64,000 nt of DNA, from the NCBI GenBank assembly GCA_020072805.1, contig JAIQGC010000002.1, forward strand, positions 20,249 to 84,248, given 5' to 3'. The position numbers and the translations under genes were made by a program. Under the pieces are notes generated by a model that was given only the letters and a program-made list of their open reading frames with translations, was not told the origin of the DNA and ran no database searches. This DNA is from Terriglobia bacterium. Its GTDB lineage: Bacteria > Acidobacteriota > Terriglobia > Acidiferrales > UBA7541. This document shows positions 17,406-26,757 of this stretch, in pieces; the first letter of the stretch is position 1, and each line of letters begins with the position of its first letter.

Positions 17406-18311
17406 TCATAAGGCAATCGATTCCGCCGGACGCCGGCCTTTGATCCTGATGGCAAGCTTCGAAACAATAGCGGCCAGAATCATCAGCCATCCGTCCGCGA
17501 AGAATTTGGCGGCTGGGCGGTAAAGGCCCGCAGCGAGGGCGCGCCTGAACCAGAAGAAGACGGCGCCGCCGATATAGGCACAACGCTCGAAGTGGAAGCG
17601 CGGGCCGCCAGGATATTGCCCGGCTTTTTCCTTGCGAATGACCATGTGCATGGTGTCCACGAACTTGGAGACCTGGTGCACGGTGTTGTTGGCATGGATG
17701 CGATAGGCGGTCGTGGGATGAGACAAGATATGAACGGTACGGCCGGAATAGCCGACCTTCACGGTGAGATCATCGATTTCCGAAGGCCAGATTTTTTCCG
17801 TCCAGCCACCCACCTGCTCAAAGACGCTGCGCTCCACGACGATGGCGCTGGCGCTGCCCCGATAGGGGCGATCCTTGCGGATCAGGGCGTCGTATTCGAC
17901 GATCTGCATTTTTTGGCCGAAATCGGCAAACTTGGGCGAGGGTATGGGGCCCTGAAAGAAGAGGAGGCGGCAGAGAATGATCCTGGGCCGCTTGGAATCA
18001 ATAATGCGCTGATAGGCCTCGAGCGCCCCGGGCAACAAGAGGTCATCCCCATCGAGAGAGACGAGGTAATCGCCCGTAGCAATGGCGGCGCCGGCATTGC
18101 GCGCGCGGTTGGCGCCCTGATTGGTTTTCATCCGGAGCAGGCGGATTTTATCGCCGTACTCTTCGAGAACCTGCACGGTGCGGTCCGAGGAAGCATCGTC
18201 GACCACAATGACTTCCTTGCCGGGGCAAGACTGCGCCAAAGCCGAATCCACGGCATCCCGAATGAAGTTTTCCTGATTATAAGTAGCGATGATTATGCTG
18301 AATTGTGGCAT
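17406..18311 (-). CDS. Family 2 glycosyltransferase (paralogue of 2792-3715)
   Basis: This 301-residue GT-A transferase has FSIIIATYNQ, the VVDDASSDRT segment and the metal site SLDGDDLLLP. Toward the C-terminus a weakly hydrophobic segment follows YIGGAVFFWFRRALA. It aligns nearly end to end with the GT2 of the NRPS operon. The start ATG has AGGTGG upstream. It lies 206 bases upstream of rmlA on the same strand, so it may share regulation with the rhamnose genes. The acceptor is unknown. Confidence 0.87.
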   Translation of the reverse strand: MPQFSIIIATYNQENFIRDAVDSALAQSCPGKEVIVVDDASSDRTVQVLEEYGDKIRLLRMKTNQGANRARNAGAAIATGDYLVSLDGDDLLLPGALEAYQRIIDSKRPRIILCRLLFFQGPIPSPKFADFGQKMQIVEYDALIRKDRPYRGSASAIVVERSVFEQVGGWTEKIWPSEIDDLTVKVGYSGRTVHILSHPTTAYRIHANNTVHQVSKFVDTMHMVIRKEKAGQYPGGPRFHFERCAYIGGAVFFWFRRALAAGLYRPAAKFFADGWLMILAAIVSKLAIRIKGRRPAESIAL

Positions 18312-18665
18312 CGGACCACCTATTCGAAAATGCCGCAGACCCCGGCCCTACGCAGGGCCAGGCGCAGCAAACGATTGCGAGATTCAGGCAGGGCCCTATC
18401 CCAAAGAACGAGAAATCGAGCGAGACCTACAAACTAAGGATAGAGGGAGCAATTCAGATGCCAGAAAGGGCAGAAAAGAGAAGCGCAATGCATTAGTAAG
18501 ATGCTTAGATACAGATAGATACGAAGTTACAGAAAGATTGGAAGCAGCGCGGTTGAAATTCAGGGAAATAAACTACCTTTTTTTCCCATAATATTTACCA
18601 ATCCCGCCAAACCGAAGCACCGGGGATGTCACAGGTCGAAAAAAGAGGCGACTGCGCGGGGCGCC
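18312..18665. other. AT-richer intergenic region upstream of the GT2 gene
   Basis: This stretch is more AT-rich than its neighbours and lies between two co-directional minus-strand glycosyltransferase genes. It holds the terminator of the upstream GT4 gene and presumably the promoter of the GT2 gene. No coding signal or RNA gene was recognised. Confidence 0.5.
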
Positions 18666-18667
18666 TC
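18637..18667 (-). terminator. Intrinsic terminator of the GT4 gene
   Basis: On the minus strand GAGGCG and CGCCTC pair around an 11-base GC-rich loop, followed by TTTTTTC. The 5' arm overlaps the last codon and stop of the GT4 gene. Confidence 0.7.
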
Positions 18668-19838
18668 AAGCGGTCTTTCCGAGGACGAGGGAATCCACCA
18701 GTGAGAAATAATCGCTTTTCTTCAGATCCCAACTGTTCTGGTTGACGAAGAGCCTGGCATTGGCAACCAATTGGCTGCGCAAGGAGGAATCCCTGGCCAA
18801 AAGGAGAATGGCATCGGCCAGATCGCGCTCATCGCCGTTATGGAAGAATTTGACGACGGAATCGTTGAAGTAGAAACGGTCGATCCGGGTGTCGGCGACG
18901 ACGACGGGAACATTGAGAGCCATGAATTCCAGGATTTTGGTGCTGAAGGCATCGCCGCCGAAGGGGTCGTTCCGCTTGGGAACGACGCCCAAGTCGGCGT
19001 TTTCTATGCAGTGAGCGACTTCGCGAATGGGAACGGAGTCCCTGAGCAGGACACGATCCTGCAGGCCGAGTTCCCGAACCAGTGCGAGCAGTTCGGGCTT
19101 GGACTGGCCTTCGCCGTAGATATGGAATTCGGCTTCGGGGAGGGAATCGCGGAGCAGGGACATGGCGCGGATGGCAATGTCCACGCCCTGGTGGTGGTTC
19201 AACGTGCCCGGAAAAATGATAATGAATTTGGAATCGCTGCGGGTTCTGCCGGAGGGAGAAAAGATGGAGAAGTCCGGATAGTTGATGAAGACGGAACAGC
19301 GGTCCTCGCTAACGGAGCGGGCCAGAATCTTAATCTTCCAGAGGTCATTGGAGATGATGACGTGATGGGAAAAGAGGATGGAAATGCGCTCGACCAGGCG
19401 CATGACCGCGGAGATCCAGGAATCATCGGATTTACCGAATTTGCTTGCGTAGAATTCGGGAAGAAGATCATGGATATCGAGAATAAGTTTCGCACCGGTT
19501 AGCCGGGGCAGCCAGGCGGTAAAGACCAGGAAATCGGGGACGGAGTGAACATGAATGAGGTCATAGGACTTGCGGAGGTGGGCCAGGGAGACCGCGCGCA
19601 TGGCGCGGAAACAAAAGAGCAGGATATTGACAAGATACTTGCCCTTGGTATTTTCCCTGGCGGCGCGATCCTGGAGTCTGTGGACGTGCACGCCCTGGAT
19701 CACTTCGTGGGGAGGGTCGCCACCTTTGTTGATGGAGAAGACGTCGACATGGTCGCCGCGCTTCGCCAGAGCTTCGGCGTAACGCAGAATGCGGTTATCG
19801 CTCTCATAGGCACTGTAGGCAATCATGCAAACTCTCAT
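18666..19838 (-). CDS. Family 4 glycosyltransferase
   Basis: The 390-residue GT-B retaining glycosyltransferase begins MRVCMIAYSAYESDNRILRY. The N-terminal acceptor domain includes DLIHVHSVPDFLVFTAWL and ILDIHDLLPEFYAS, and the C-terminal nucleotide-sugar domain includes FPGTLNHHQGVDIAIRAM, FHIYGEGQSKPEL and the E-rich STKILEFMALNVPVVV loop. It probably adds a sugar to a lipid-linked repeat unit at the inner face of the membrane. It lies 110 bases after the deacetylase gene and ends in an intrinsic terminator. The sugar donor cannot be told from sequence. Confidence 0.88.
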   Translation of the reverse strand: MRVCMIAYSAYESDNRILRYAEALAKRGDHVDVFSINKGGDPPHEVIQGVHVHRLQDRAARENTKGKYLVNILLFCFRAMRAVSLAHLRKSYDLIHVHSVPDFLVFTAWLPRLTGAKLILDIHDLLPEFYASKFGKSDDSWISAVMRLVERISILFSHHVIISNDLWKIKILARSVSEDRCSVFINYPDFSIFSPSGRTRSDSKFIIIFPGTLNHHQGVDIAIRAMSLLRDSLPEAEFHIYGEGQSKPELLALVRELGLQDRVLLRDSVPIREVAHCIENADLGVVPKRNDPFGGDAFSTKILEFMALNVPVVVADTRIDRFYFNDSVVKFFHNGDERDLADAILLLARDSSLRSQLVANARLFVNQNSWDLKKSDYFSLVDSLVLGKTA

Positions 19839-19948
19839 AATCCTATGCCCGTCCTCGTCATGAACCGCCGAAATCGACTTCCACCACGCAATACAGCCAG
19901 GCCGCGGAAAGCAACGATGCGCCGCGGCAAGCGCTCAATGCGCACAGC

Positions 19949-21289
19949 CTAATCGTGATGGGGAAAACGGTAGACAAGCTTCCCTTCCTCGATCTGGGCC
20001 AGTGCGACGCGGGCCCGGCCGCTGCCCGGGCCTTGCACGCGCCAGCCATCGCCCGAACGCACAATTTCCATTTTATTCCTGTCCCGCCACCAGCGGTCCA
20101 CTTCGCCGGGAAGGGCGGCCCAGAGCCGGCCGCTATCGCGCAACTCGGCAAGATGAGCCAGGAGGGCGGAATAGGTCCTCCGGGCGCGATCCTCGAGAAG
20201 ATAGTCGGGATGGGTAATCAGGCTGAGCAGACCGTTGCGGGACAGAACGTGGGCGGCCTGACCGCGCCAAACGTCGATGGAATAGTCATCAAGAATATCA
20301 AAGAGGGAATAGTCCTGAGCCATGGTGAGGGGAAGCTCCAGGATCTTGCCGACGAAAAAAGGCATGACCGTGCAGGCGCCGCCGGATTGAGGTTCGAGAT
20401 GAGCGGAGCTGGGAACGGACATATCGTAGGAGAAATCGAGAGCGGACAACCAGTCGAGGTTGCGATACATGGCGCCGGCGCGGAAACCGCGGGACTGCCA
20501 TTGCCGGGCGTACTCATTGATTTTCGCGGCCCGGCGGAGAAACTGGGCATGATCGTGATAGAGCCGGCCGTCATGGTTAAGATCGTGCACACAGACTTCG
20601 AAGCCGCGATCGCGAATGGAGGCGCGGAACGAGTCGGAGGTGGAATAACGTTCCTCGGGGACGAGTTGAAAGGAGGCCCTGAAGCCGAAGGAGGCATCGA
20701 GGTCCATGAGGGCGGGACAGAAATCGCGGCCGGCGGCTTCTTCGACGTCGTGAGTGAGGATGAAAGCCGCGGGCAAAGCATCCGGCCAGAACCAGACGAA
20801 AGGAATGGGTTCTCCGCCGCGGGCCTGCAAAGCCAGGGTCAGGAGGCGTTCGAAGAGGGCATCGACAGAAGAGTCCAGGGGCCATTGCGGGAATGGCCGG
20901 GACTTCCAGCCGCGGAAATAAATTCTTTGCAAATGCTTGCGAAAGGAAACGGGAAAGAGGGGGCGGAGGAGGTAGTAGAGATCGTGAACGGGAGCAGAGG
21001 CCAGGAGCTTGCTTTTCGGGCCGGCGGCAGACTTTTTATAGCGTTCCAGGCGATAGTTGGATGCCACTTCGGTGGGGTCAAAGGGAAGAAGGACGCGGCC
21101 ATTTTCGATTTTTGCATTGAGGAAAACATCGGGAATCTGCGGGCCGAGGTGCGGTGCCGGAGAGGAAGAAGAGCAAGCGCCAAAGCAAAGGAGGCCGGAG
21201 CCAAAGCGGAAGAAACCGGGGTGGTGCGAGAGCGTGCCCTGGAGGGAGAAGGGCAGAGCCTCCTGGGGGCAGCGGTAGTAATCCGTCAT
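19949..21289 (-). CDS. Polysaccharide-deacetylase-like (NodB-fold) protein
   Basis: This protein of about 446 residues has a central region resembling the NodB/polysaccharide deacetylase barrel: AFILTHDVEEAAG gives the catalytic/metal aspartate strand, and the later VCVHDLNHDGRLYHDH block holds histidines in the position of the HxxxH metal ligands. GAMYRNLDWLSALDFSYDMSVPS matches the later barrel motif with the RxP-type segment altered. A distinct N-terminal domain of about 130 residues and a C-terminal tail are not recognised. Such proteins deacetylate amino sugars or are inactive relatives in exopolysaccharide loci. ATG 21289 is preferred over the in-frame TTG 21301. No signal peptide is visible. 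Confidence 0.7.
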   Translation of the reverse strand: MTDYYRCPQEALPFSLQGTLSHHPGFFRFGSGLLCFGACSSSSPAPHLGPQIPDVFLNAKIENGRVLLPFDPTEVASNYRLERYKKSAAGPKSKLLASAPVHDLYYLLRPLFPVSFRKHLQRIYFRGWKSRPFPQWPLDSSVDALFERLLTLALQARGGEPIPFVWFWPDALPAAFILTHDVEEAAGRDFCPALMDLDASFGFRASFQLVPEERYSTSDSFRASIRDRGFEVCVHDLNHDGRLYHDHAQFLRRAAKINEYARQWQSRGFRAGAMYRNLDWLSALDFSYDMSVPSSAHLEPQSGGACTVMPFFVGKILELPLTMAQDYSLFDILDDYSIDVWRGQAAHVLSRNGLLSLITHPDYLLEDRARRTYSALLAHLAELRDSGRLWAALPGEVDRWWRDRNKMEIVRSGDGWRVQGPGSGRARVALAQIEEGKLVYRFPHHD

Positions 21290-21731
21290 GGCCTGGTTCA
21301 AGTTTCACCTGCCGCGCAACGAGAAATGATTCCAAGTCATGCTACAGCAACAGGATAGCAGTATGGGGCGTTGCGCATGTGACTTTACCATACCGCCTGC
21401 GGGAAAGAGAATGCAGAAGGGAAAAACGGGGAAATGCAGGGAGCGGACAGCATCGGGTGGAAAGCGGCGGGCCGGGTACAGGGCGTGCGCCTGTTCCCAT
21501 TCTGTCCTTCTAGCCAGTAGTTTTGCGAAGGCGTAGAAAGTTAATGTGGGTTGGGGCGAAGAAGTATAATCAGGCTCGGCCGACTTCCAGGAAACAACCA
21601 CCGCGGCCGGGCGGCGTGGAAAACGAAAAACGAACTACAGGTTCCGCGGAGAACGACCGGCAATCGCCAAGCCCGGCAAGGGCGCGGCGAGGAAGGCGTA
21701 TCCGGAACCGTCAAGACATGAAGGAGCCGGC
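21290..21731. other. Divergent promoter region
   Basis: The 430-440 bases separate the minus-strand deacetylase gene from the plus-strand beta-helix gene and should carry both promoters. No sigma-54 element with correct spacing was found on either strand, and no RNA or coding feature was recognised. Confidence 0.5.
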
Positions 21732-23639
21732 ATGAATGGCAAGCGGTCTTATCTATTTATTCTATTGCTCGTAACCCTGGCGATTCCCAGCGTGGGCAGG
21801 GCGCAAAACTGGAAAGGAATCCTGGATTCCAGCCGGGCCATCGACTGGTCCAACAGCGGCGTGCCGGGAGGGATCCCGTACCGTACGACGGCCTGCGCGA
21901 CAATCAGCGCGACGACATACAGCAATGGCGCAACGGATGCCACGGCGGGAATTCAAAGCGCGCTGAATGGCTGCGCGTCCGGGCAGGTGGTATCGCTCTC
22001 CGCGGGGACGTTTCTGATCAACGGCGGGCTGAAGATACCGAGTAACGTGACGCTGAGGGGCGCGGGGACGCAGAGCACGATTTTGAACGCGCATGGAACG
22101 AGCGGAGCGGTCCTTGCCATGGGCAGCGGCAGTCCAAGTGCGGCGAGTTCGGTGAACATCACGGGAGGGGCGACCGCGGGATCGACGAGCATAACCCTGA
22201 GCAGCACGAGCGGGATTACGGCCGGGTCGTACCTGCTGATCACGGAACTAAATGACGCGACCTATGTGACGATCACCGACCCCAACGGGACATGCAGCTG
22301 GTGCGATAACTCGATGTGGAGCGGGACGCGGGTGCGCGGGCAGATCGTGGAAGTTATTTCGGTGAGCGGCGCGACGGTGGGAATCAATCCGGGATTGTAC
22401 ACCGCTTACGGAGCCGCGTCCGGGACGGGGCCGGCGCTGGCCACGCCGTACAAGGCAGCGGTGAAGTACGCGGGAGTGGAGGATTTACAGATCTACGCGA
22501 ACAACACGGGGTACTCGGCAAATATCTCGTTGGCGGAGTGCGCGTACTGCTGGGTGCGCGGGGTGGAAGGAAACTACGCGGACGGAGACCACGTCGATTT
22601 GAATTTTTCCTATCGCTGCGAGATCCGGGACAGCTATTTCTCGAATGCCTATTCGCACGTGGCGGGGAGCACCGATGCGGATATCATGTTGGCGGGAAAG
22701 ACGACCGGAACGCTGGTGGAGAACAACATCCTGGAACGGCTGCACGCTTCGGTGATGCTGAACTGGGGAGCAGCGGGAAACGTAATCGGCTACAACTACA
22801 GCACGGGATCCTACGATTCGTCGGCGACCAATTCGGTGATGATCGATTTCGCGGTGCACGGGGCCCATCCGCAGTTCAATCTATGGGAAGGAAACGTGAC
22901 CCCGCATATATTTCCGGACAGCTTCTGGGGAACGGGAGCGTATAACACGGCATTCCGGAACTGGACCACCGGGACGACGCTGGTCGCGCCCTACGCGGAC
23001 GGGACGTACACCGGGCGCAAGGTAATCAACTGGGCCGGGGGACATCTGGCGAACCAGCAAAACCGCGGGATTTCCCTGGCGTTCACGCAAACGAGGTACA
23101 ACCTGATCGGCAACGTTGCGGGATCGGCAGACGCGACCAAGGCGGCGGGTTCGCTCTACAATTCCGGCCCGGCAGCCTGCACGTCCTGCGCGGTGGCGCC
23201 TGCCAACCGCAATTACAGCGGGACGTTCTACGCCTTCGATTTCGGGTACAACAATGGAGCCGACACCAACGGAAGCAGCGTACCGGCTGCGTGGGTGGGT
23301 GTGGCTTACTCGACCGCTGTCCTGCACGGCAACTATGACACGGCGAGCAGCTCGGTGATCTGGAATGCGGGGATCACGCAAACCTTGCCGGCATCGTTCT
23401 ACCGCGGCACGAAACCGGCCTGGTTCGGAAGCATTGCCTGGCCGGCCATCGGTCCGGAAGTGAGCGGAGGAATTGACGCGGGCGGCCATGCCAATGCAAT
23501 CCCAGCGGAGGCCTGCTATAAGGCGACAGCCCGGGACAGCAACGGGATTCTGCTCTTTGATCCGGCTGCATGCTATGGAACATCATCCACGGCGCCGAAG
23601 CCGGCAGCGCCGACCAACCTGGCAGACGTCGTCCACTAG
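21732..23639 (+). CDS. Secreted right-handed beta-helix (pectate-lyase-like) protein
   Basis: The 635-residue protein starts with a clear signal peptide (MNGKRSYLFILLLVTLA to about residue 24, cleavage near GRAQ). Residues 70-130 show the entry to a parallel beta-helix typical of pectate-lyase-fold enzymes (GIQSALNGCASGQVVSLSAGTF and NVTLRGAGTQSTIL). Later repeats (VEDLQIYANNTGYSANISL, WVRGVEGNYADGDHVDLNFS, DIMLAGKTTGTLVENNILE, VIGYNYSTGSYD) fit stacked helix turns. Such proteins bind, cleave or epimerise uronate-containing polysaccharides, so a role in trimming or modifying the neighbouring exopolysaccharide is plausible. No catalytic residues could be assigned. It is transcribed alone, convergent with wzx. 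Confidence 0.8.
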   Translation: MNGKRSYLFILLLVTLAIPSVGRAQNWKGILDSSRAIDWSNSGVPGGIPYRTTACATISATTYSNGATDATAGIQSALNGCASGQVVSLSAGTFLINGGLKIPSNVTLRGAGTQSTILNAHGTSGAVLAMGSGSPSAASSVNITGGATAGSTSITLSSTSGITAGSYLLITELNDATYVTITDPNGTCSWCDNSMWSGTRVRGQIVEVISVSGATVGINPGLYTAYGAASGTGPALATPYKAAVKYAGVEDLQIYANNTGYSANISLAECAYCWVRGVEGNYADGDHVDLNFSYRCEIRDSYFSNAYSHVAGSTDADIMLAGKTTGTLVENNILERLHASVMLNWGAAGNVIGYNYSTGSYDSSATNSVMIDFAVHGAHPQFNLWEGNVTPHIFPDSFWGTGAYNTAFRNWTTGTTLVAPYADGTYTGRKVINWAGGHLANQQNRGISLAFTQTRYNLIGNVAGSADATKAAGSLYNSGPAACTSCAVAPANRNYSGTFYAFDFGYNNGADTNGSSVPAAWVGVAYSTAVLHGNYDTASSSVIWNAGITQTLPASFYRGTKPAWFGSIAWPAIGPEVSGGIDAGGHANAIPAEACYKATARDSNGILLFDPAACYGTSSTAPKPAAPTNLADVVH

Positions 23640-23653
23640 GCCTTGCGATCCAT

Positions 23654-23679
23654 CCGGGCGAAAGAGCAAATTCGCCCGG
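23654..23679. terminator. Hairpin between convergent genes
   Basis: CCGGGCGAA and TTCGCCCGG form a 9-bp stem with an 8-base loop, 15 bases after the beta-helix stop. Neither strand has a clean T tract, so it may be a 3'-end stabiliser or a Rho-assisted terminator serving both convergent transcripts. Confidence 0.45.
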
Positions 23680-23767
23680 GAGCGGATAAAGAAAACGCCT
23701 GCGCCGTCCGCCGTGGTTCGCCCTGACGGCGAGCAGCAAGAAAAATTCCAGCAAAACTCAAAGCAAG

Positions 23768-25342
23768 TTATAGCTTAGCTTCCTCGATGCCAGGAGCGGG
23801 CGGGGGAGCTTGTCTTGCCAGCATTCCCTTGGGGGCCATCTCCTTCAAAAGCCGCAGAACACGCTGCAGGGGATCGAAACTGCGGTGCAGGAGAACCACG
23901 GCCGCGAAATAGAGGATGGCGAAGAGAGCGGAAACGGCCAGGATGCGCAGAAAGGCGCCCAGCGCCCCCGGAGCTGCCGTGAGCAGAGGAAGTTGGCGGA
24001 GGAGCAGCCCGGAGAGAATCGCTGCGAGCACGGAAGCGAGCAAGTACCTCCACACCACGGCAATCACCGGGAGGACGCCGAACTGGATGGGTTGACCGGC
24101 GTACCAGAACGCGGGGATGGTGAGGATCCAGAAAGAAGCGGTCCAGGCCACCGCGACGCCCACCGGGCCCCAGTGAAGACCGAGAACAAAGAGCAGGCCG
24201 GTAACGACAAATTCCACAATTCCCCAGCGAAACCAGCGTTCGGCCTTGCCGATGGAAAGATGAATCCAGCCATGGGTGAAATAGAGAAGCATGATTCCTA
24301 TGCCGGGCCCGAAAAAGGTGAAGATGCGGCTGGTGGCTTCCCATCCGGGCCCCAGGAGCACGCGGATAATGTCCTTGCCCACGAGGGTCAAATCGGCGCC
24401 CACGCCCATGCCGACAAAAGCAACGACACCGAGGGAAGTAAGGAGATAGCGCCTGTACTGGACGGCATCGTTGTGGAAGCGGCTTAAGGCGGCGACAGCG
24501 ACCACGCTGATGGGAGAAATCAACTGGCCGGCGGAAAGAGCAAACAGGTCATAAGCTTTTTTGTAAAAGCCGAGAGCCTGGGCGTTGAAGCGCCAGCCGA
24601 CAAGGAGATTATCCATGTTGCGGGCAAAGTAGTTGACGCTGAAACGGCCATAGATATGGAGTGCGAAGCGGAACAAGGAAGCCGTGCCCTCGACGCGCCT
24701 GGGCGGCCCGGGAACCCAGCGGCAGAGATACCAGGAACCGAGAACCCAGACGAGCGGGGTGACGATGGCGCCGGCGACCAGAGACCAGTAGCCCCAGCCG
24801 GCCCAGGCCAGGAGGATGGAGAGTCCCACGGCGGCGGCGCGGGCCAGAAGATCGTTGGCGGAGACGACGGTGAAGCGCATGGCGCGCTTGAGCAGGGCCA
24901 GGTGGATGACGGAAAGGCTGGTGAGGAAAATGGAAATGGAGACGCCGACGGCGACCAGAGCAACGCGGGGGTCGCCATAAAACCAAGCGAGAAGATGGCC
25001 GGCGGCGGCGAAGAGAAGGGTAAGCAGGGTCCCAATGCCGAGATTGATCCAGAAAAGATTGCTGGCCATGGCGTGGGTGATCTGCGGCCGCTGGACGATG
25101 CCTTCGGTAAAGCCGTTGATGCCAAAATTCAGGAGCAGCAGGCTGAAGGTGGTGACCATGGTGACGAGACCAAAGTCGGCTGGGGTGAGCATGCGCGCCA
25201 GAGTGACGGTGGCGATAATTTGAACAGCCAGACCCATCGCGGAAGAAAAAAGAGTGGCGCCGGCGCCGCGAACGGCGAGGAGGCGGATGCCATCGTTTTC
25301 CGCAAGAGGATGAAAATCGCCATGGGAATCGAAAGGTTTCAA
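23768..25342 (-). CDS. Polysaccharide flippase, MOP superfamily (Wzx/WzxC-like)
   Basis: This 524-residue membrane protein has about 12-14 hydrophobic helices and the family opening GAGATLFSSAMGLAVQIIATVTLARMLTP (split here only by length) followed by DFGLVTMVTTFSLLLLNFGI. It should flip undecaprenyl-diphosphate-linked repeat units across the inner membrane. Its start is TTG, whose TTGA overlaps the wzy stop, so the flippase and polymerase are translationally coupled. It is the last gene of the long exopolysaccharide operon and converges with the beta-helix gene. A cytoplasmic Pro-rich tail ends the protein. Confidence 0.88.
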   Translation of the reverse strand: MKPFDSHGDFHPLAENDGIRLLAVRGAGATLFSSAMGLAVQIIATVTLARMLTPADFGLVTMVTTFSLLLLNFGINGFTEGIVQRPQITHAMASNLFWINLGIGTLLTLLFAAAGHLLAWFYGDPRVALVAVGVSISIFLTSLSVIHLALLKRAMRFTVVSANDLLARAAAVGLSILLAWAGWGYWSLVAGAIVTPLVWVLGSWYLCRWVPGPPRRVEGTASLFRFALHIYGRFSVNYFARNMDNLLVGWRFNAQALGFYKKAYDLFALSAGQLISPISVVAVAALSRFHNDAVQYRRYLLTSLGVVAFVGMGVGADLTLVGKDIIRVLLGPGWEATSRIFTFFGPGIGIMLLYFTHGWIHLSIGKAERWFRWGIVEFVVTGLLFVLGLHWGPVGVAVAWTASFWILTIPAFWYAGQPIQFGVLPVIAVVWRYLLASVLAAILSGLLLRQLPLLTAAPGALGAFLRILAVSALFAILYFAAVVLLHRSFDPLQRVLRLLKEMAPKGMLARQAPPPAPGIEEAKL

Positions 25343-26676
25343 GCGGGCTCCCCTGGAAGAGATTGAGGAAGAAGGATCTTCGGAACGGCCAGCGTGGAAA
25401 GAAGAAAAGCAATCCAGATGGGATGCATCATCTTGAAACCGGCTTCGGTGAAGCTGTAGATGACGGCAACGACAAAATAGGCAAGACGGAGGCCGGCAAA
25501 ATCGTTTTCCCTGCGAAATGCGGCGTGGATATGGCGCAAGCCGGAGAAGATGAACAGGAGGATCAAGAGAAGGCCGATCGCGCCCAGGTTGAGATAGATT
25601 TCGAGGTAGCCGTTATGCGCCTGATTGATGCCCTCGTCAATGGAACGCATCTGCAGAAGCCGGGGGCCGATCCAGAAACTCTCGAAGCCGGCGCCAACGA
25701 CGGGGTTCACCGTCAGGTGAAGGGCTGCAGCCCAAATGTCCGTCCGGCCGGTAAGGTTTGATTCCCTGCCCAGGTTTTCGACCAAGCCGATATTGAGAAA
25801 GAGAGCGGAGAAAGCGAAGACCAGCACGAAAGCGACGAGAATATTCAGGAGCAGCGGCCTTCGGGTAAAGGGCAGCAAACCGGTAACCAGGATCAGGATG
25901 GCGCCAAAACCGAAGCAAGAGAGCGCGGTCGCCGAATGGGCCTTGACGATGATCCAGAGAACCATGGAGAGGAAAACGCCGTGAGCGATCAGTCGGTGAT
26001 TTCTTTGCGAGCTTTTTGCGCTCTGCCAGGCCTCCACGAAATACCAGAGACCGGCGAGACCGTAGACCATGCCCACCATGCCAAGGGAGTTTTTGTTGGT
26101 GGTCACACCGGTCCAGCTGGGTTGAAAGTCCCAGCGGCCGTAGGTCCTGCCGATCTCGGGGAAGAAGAGAATGAACAGGATGGAAAGGGGGACGAGTAGA
26201 AAGCCCACGCGGAGCAAGAGGCGGCGAACCGCGACGACCCAGTTGGTGTCGGTGAGAACGACGAGGACCATGATGACGTCGCCCATGGCCCGGAACCAGC
26301 GTTTGAAAGAGACATCGGGATAATCCGACCAGAGAGCGCTGAGTCCGCAATAGAAAAAATAGAGGACGAGGAAGGGGTTGGCGCGAAGAAAGGCCAGAAC
26401 CTGGCGGCGACGGGAAATAAGGACGATCACGCCGAGTGCCAGAAGCAAGGTGAGGCCGTTGCGATCGGTGGGATTGCCTTCGAGATAGGCGTCGGTGGTA
26501 TCCACCGGCGGAGCATTCACCTGCAGCCATTCGCTGATGTTGCGGGAGCCGGAGATGAGCAGCCAGACGAACGGAATCCAGAGAGCCCGCGAGGAGACCG
26601 CCTCTTTGTCGCGATCCAGCACAAAGAGAGAGGCAATGACGGAGAGAAAGATGGCGGCGGCAAGATACTGACTCAT
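25339..26676 (-). CDS. O-antigen ligase/polymerase family protein (Wzy-like)
   Basis: The protein, about 445 residues with 11-12 predicted membrane helices, carries the Wzy_C/WaaL-type region: GVTTNKNSLGMVGMVYGLAGL, then a large periplasmic loop with LTGRTDIWAAALH, GAGFESFWIGP and QAHNGYLEIYLNLGAIGL. These loops hold the conserved Arg and His residues needed for polymerisation or ligation. Beside wzx it most likely polymerises the flipped repeat unit. The start at ATG 26676 was chosen for an upstream AGGA; the longer in-frame version lacks a membrane-protein-like N-terminus. Confidence 0.87.
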   Translation of the reverse strand: MSQYLAAAIFLSVIASLFVLDRDKEAVSSRALWIPFVWLLISGSRNISEWLQVNAPPVDTTDAYLEGNPTDRNGLTLLLALGVIVLISRRRQVLAFLRANPFLVLYFFYCGLSALWSDYPDVSFKRWFRAMGDVIMVLVVLTDTNWVVAVRRLLLRVGFLLVPLSILFILFFPEIGRTYGRWDFQPSWTGVTTNKNSLGMVGMVYGLAGLWYFVEAWQSAKSSQRNHRLIAHGVFLSMVLWIIVKAHSATALSCFGFGAILILVTGLLPFTRRPLLLNILVAFVLVFAFSALFLNIGLVENLGRESNLTGRTDIWAAALHLTVNPVVGAGFESFWIGPRLLQMRSIDEGINQAHNGYLEIYLNLGAIGLLLILLFIFSGLRHIHAAFRRENDFAGLRLAYFVVAVIYSFTEAGFKMMHPIWIAFLLSTLAVPKILLPQSLPGEPA

Positions 26677-26757
26677 AGGCTCATTCCTGGGAGCGCCCCG
26701 AGGGAACGCCGGGCCAGCAGTTGCCATGACGGGCAGCCACAAACGATGAATGCGGCA

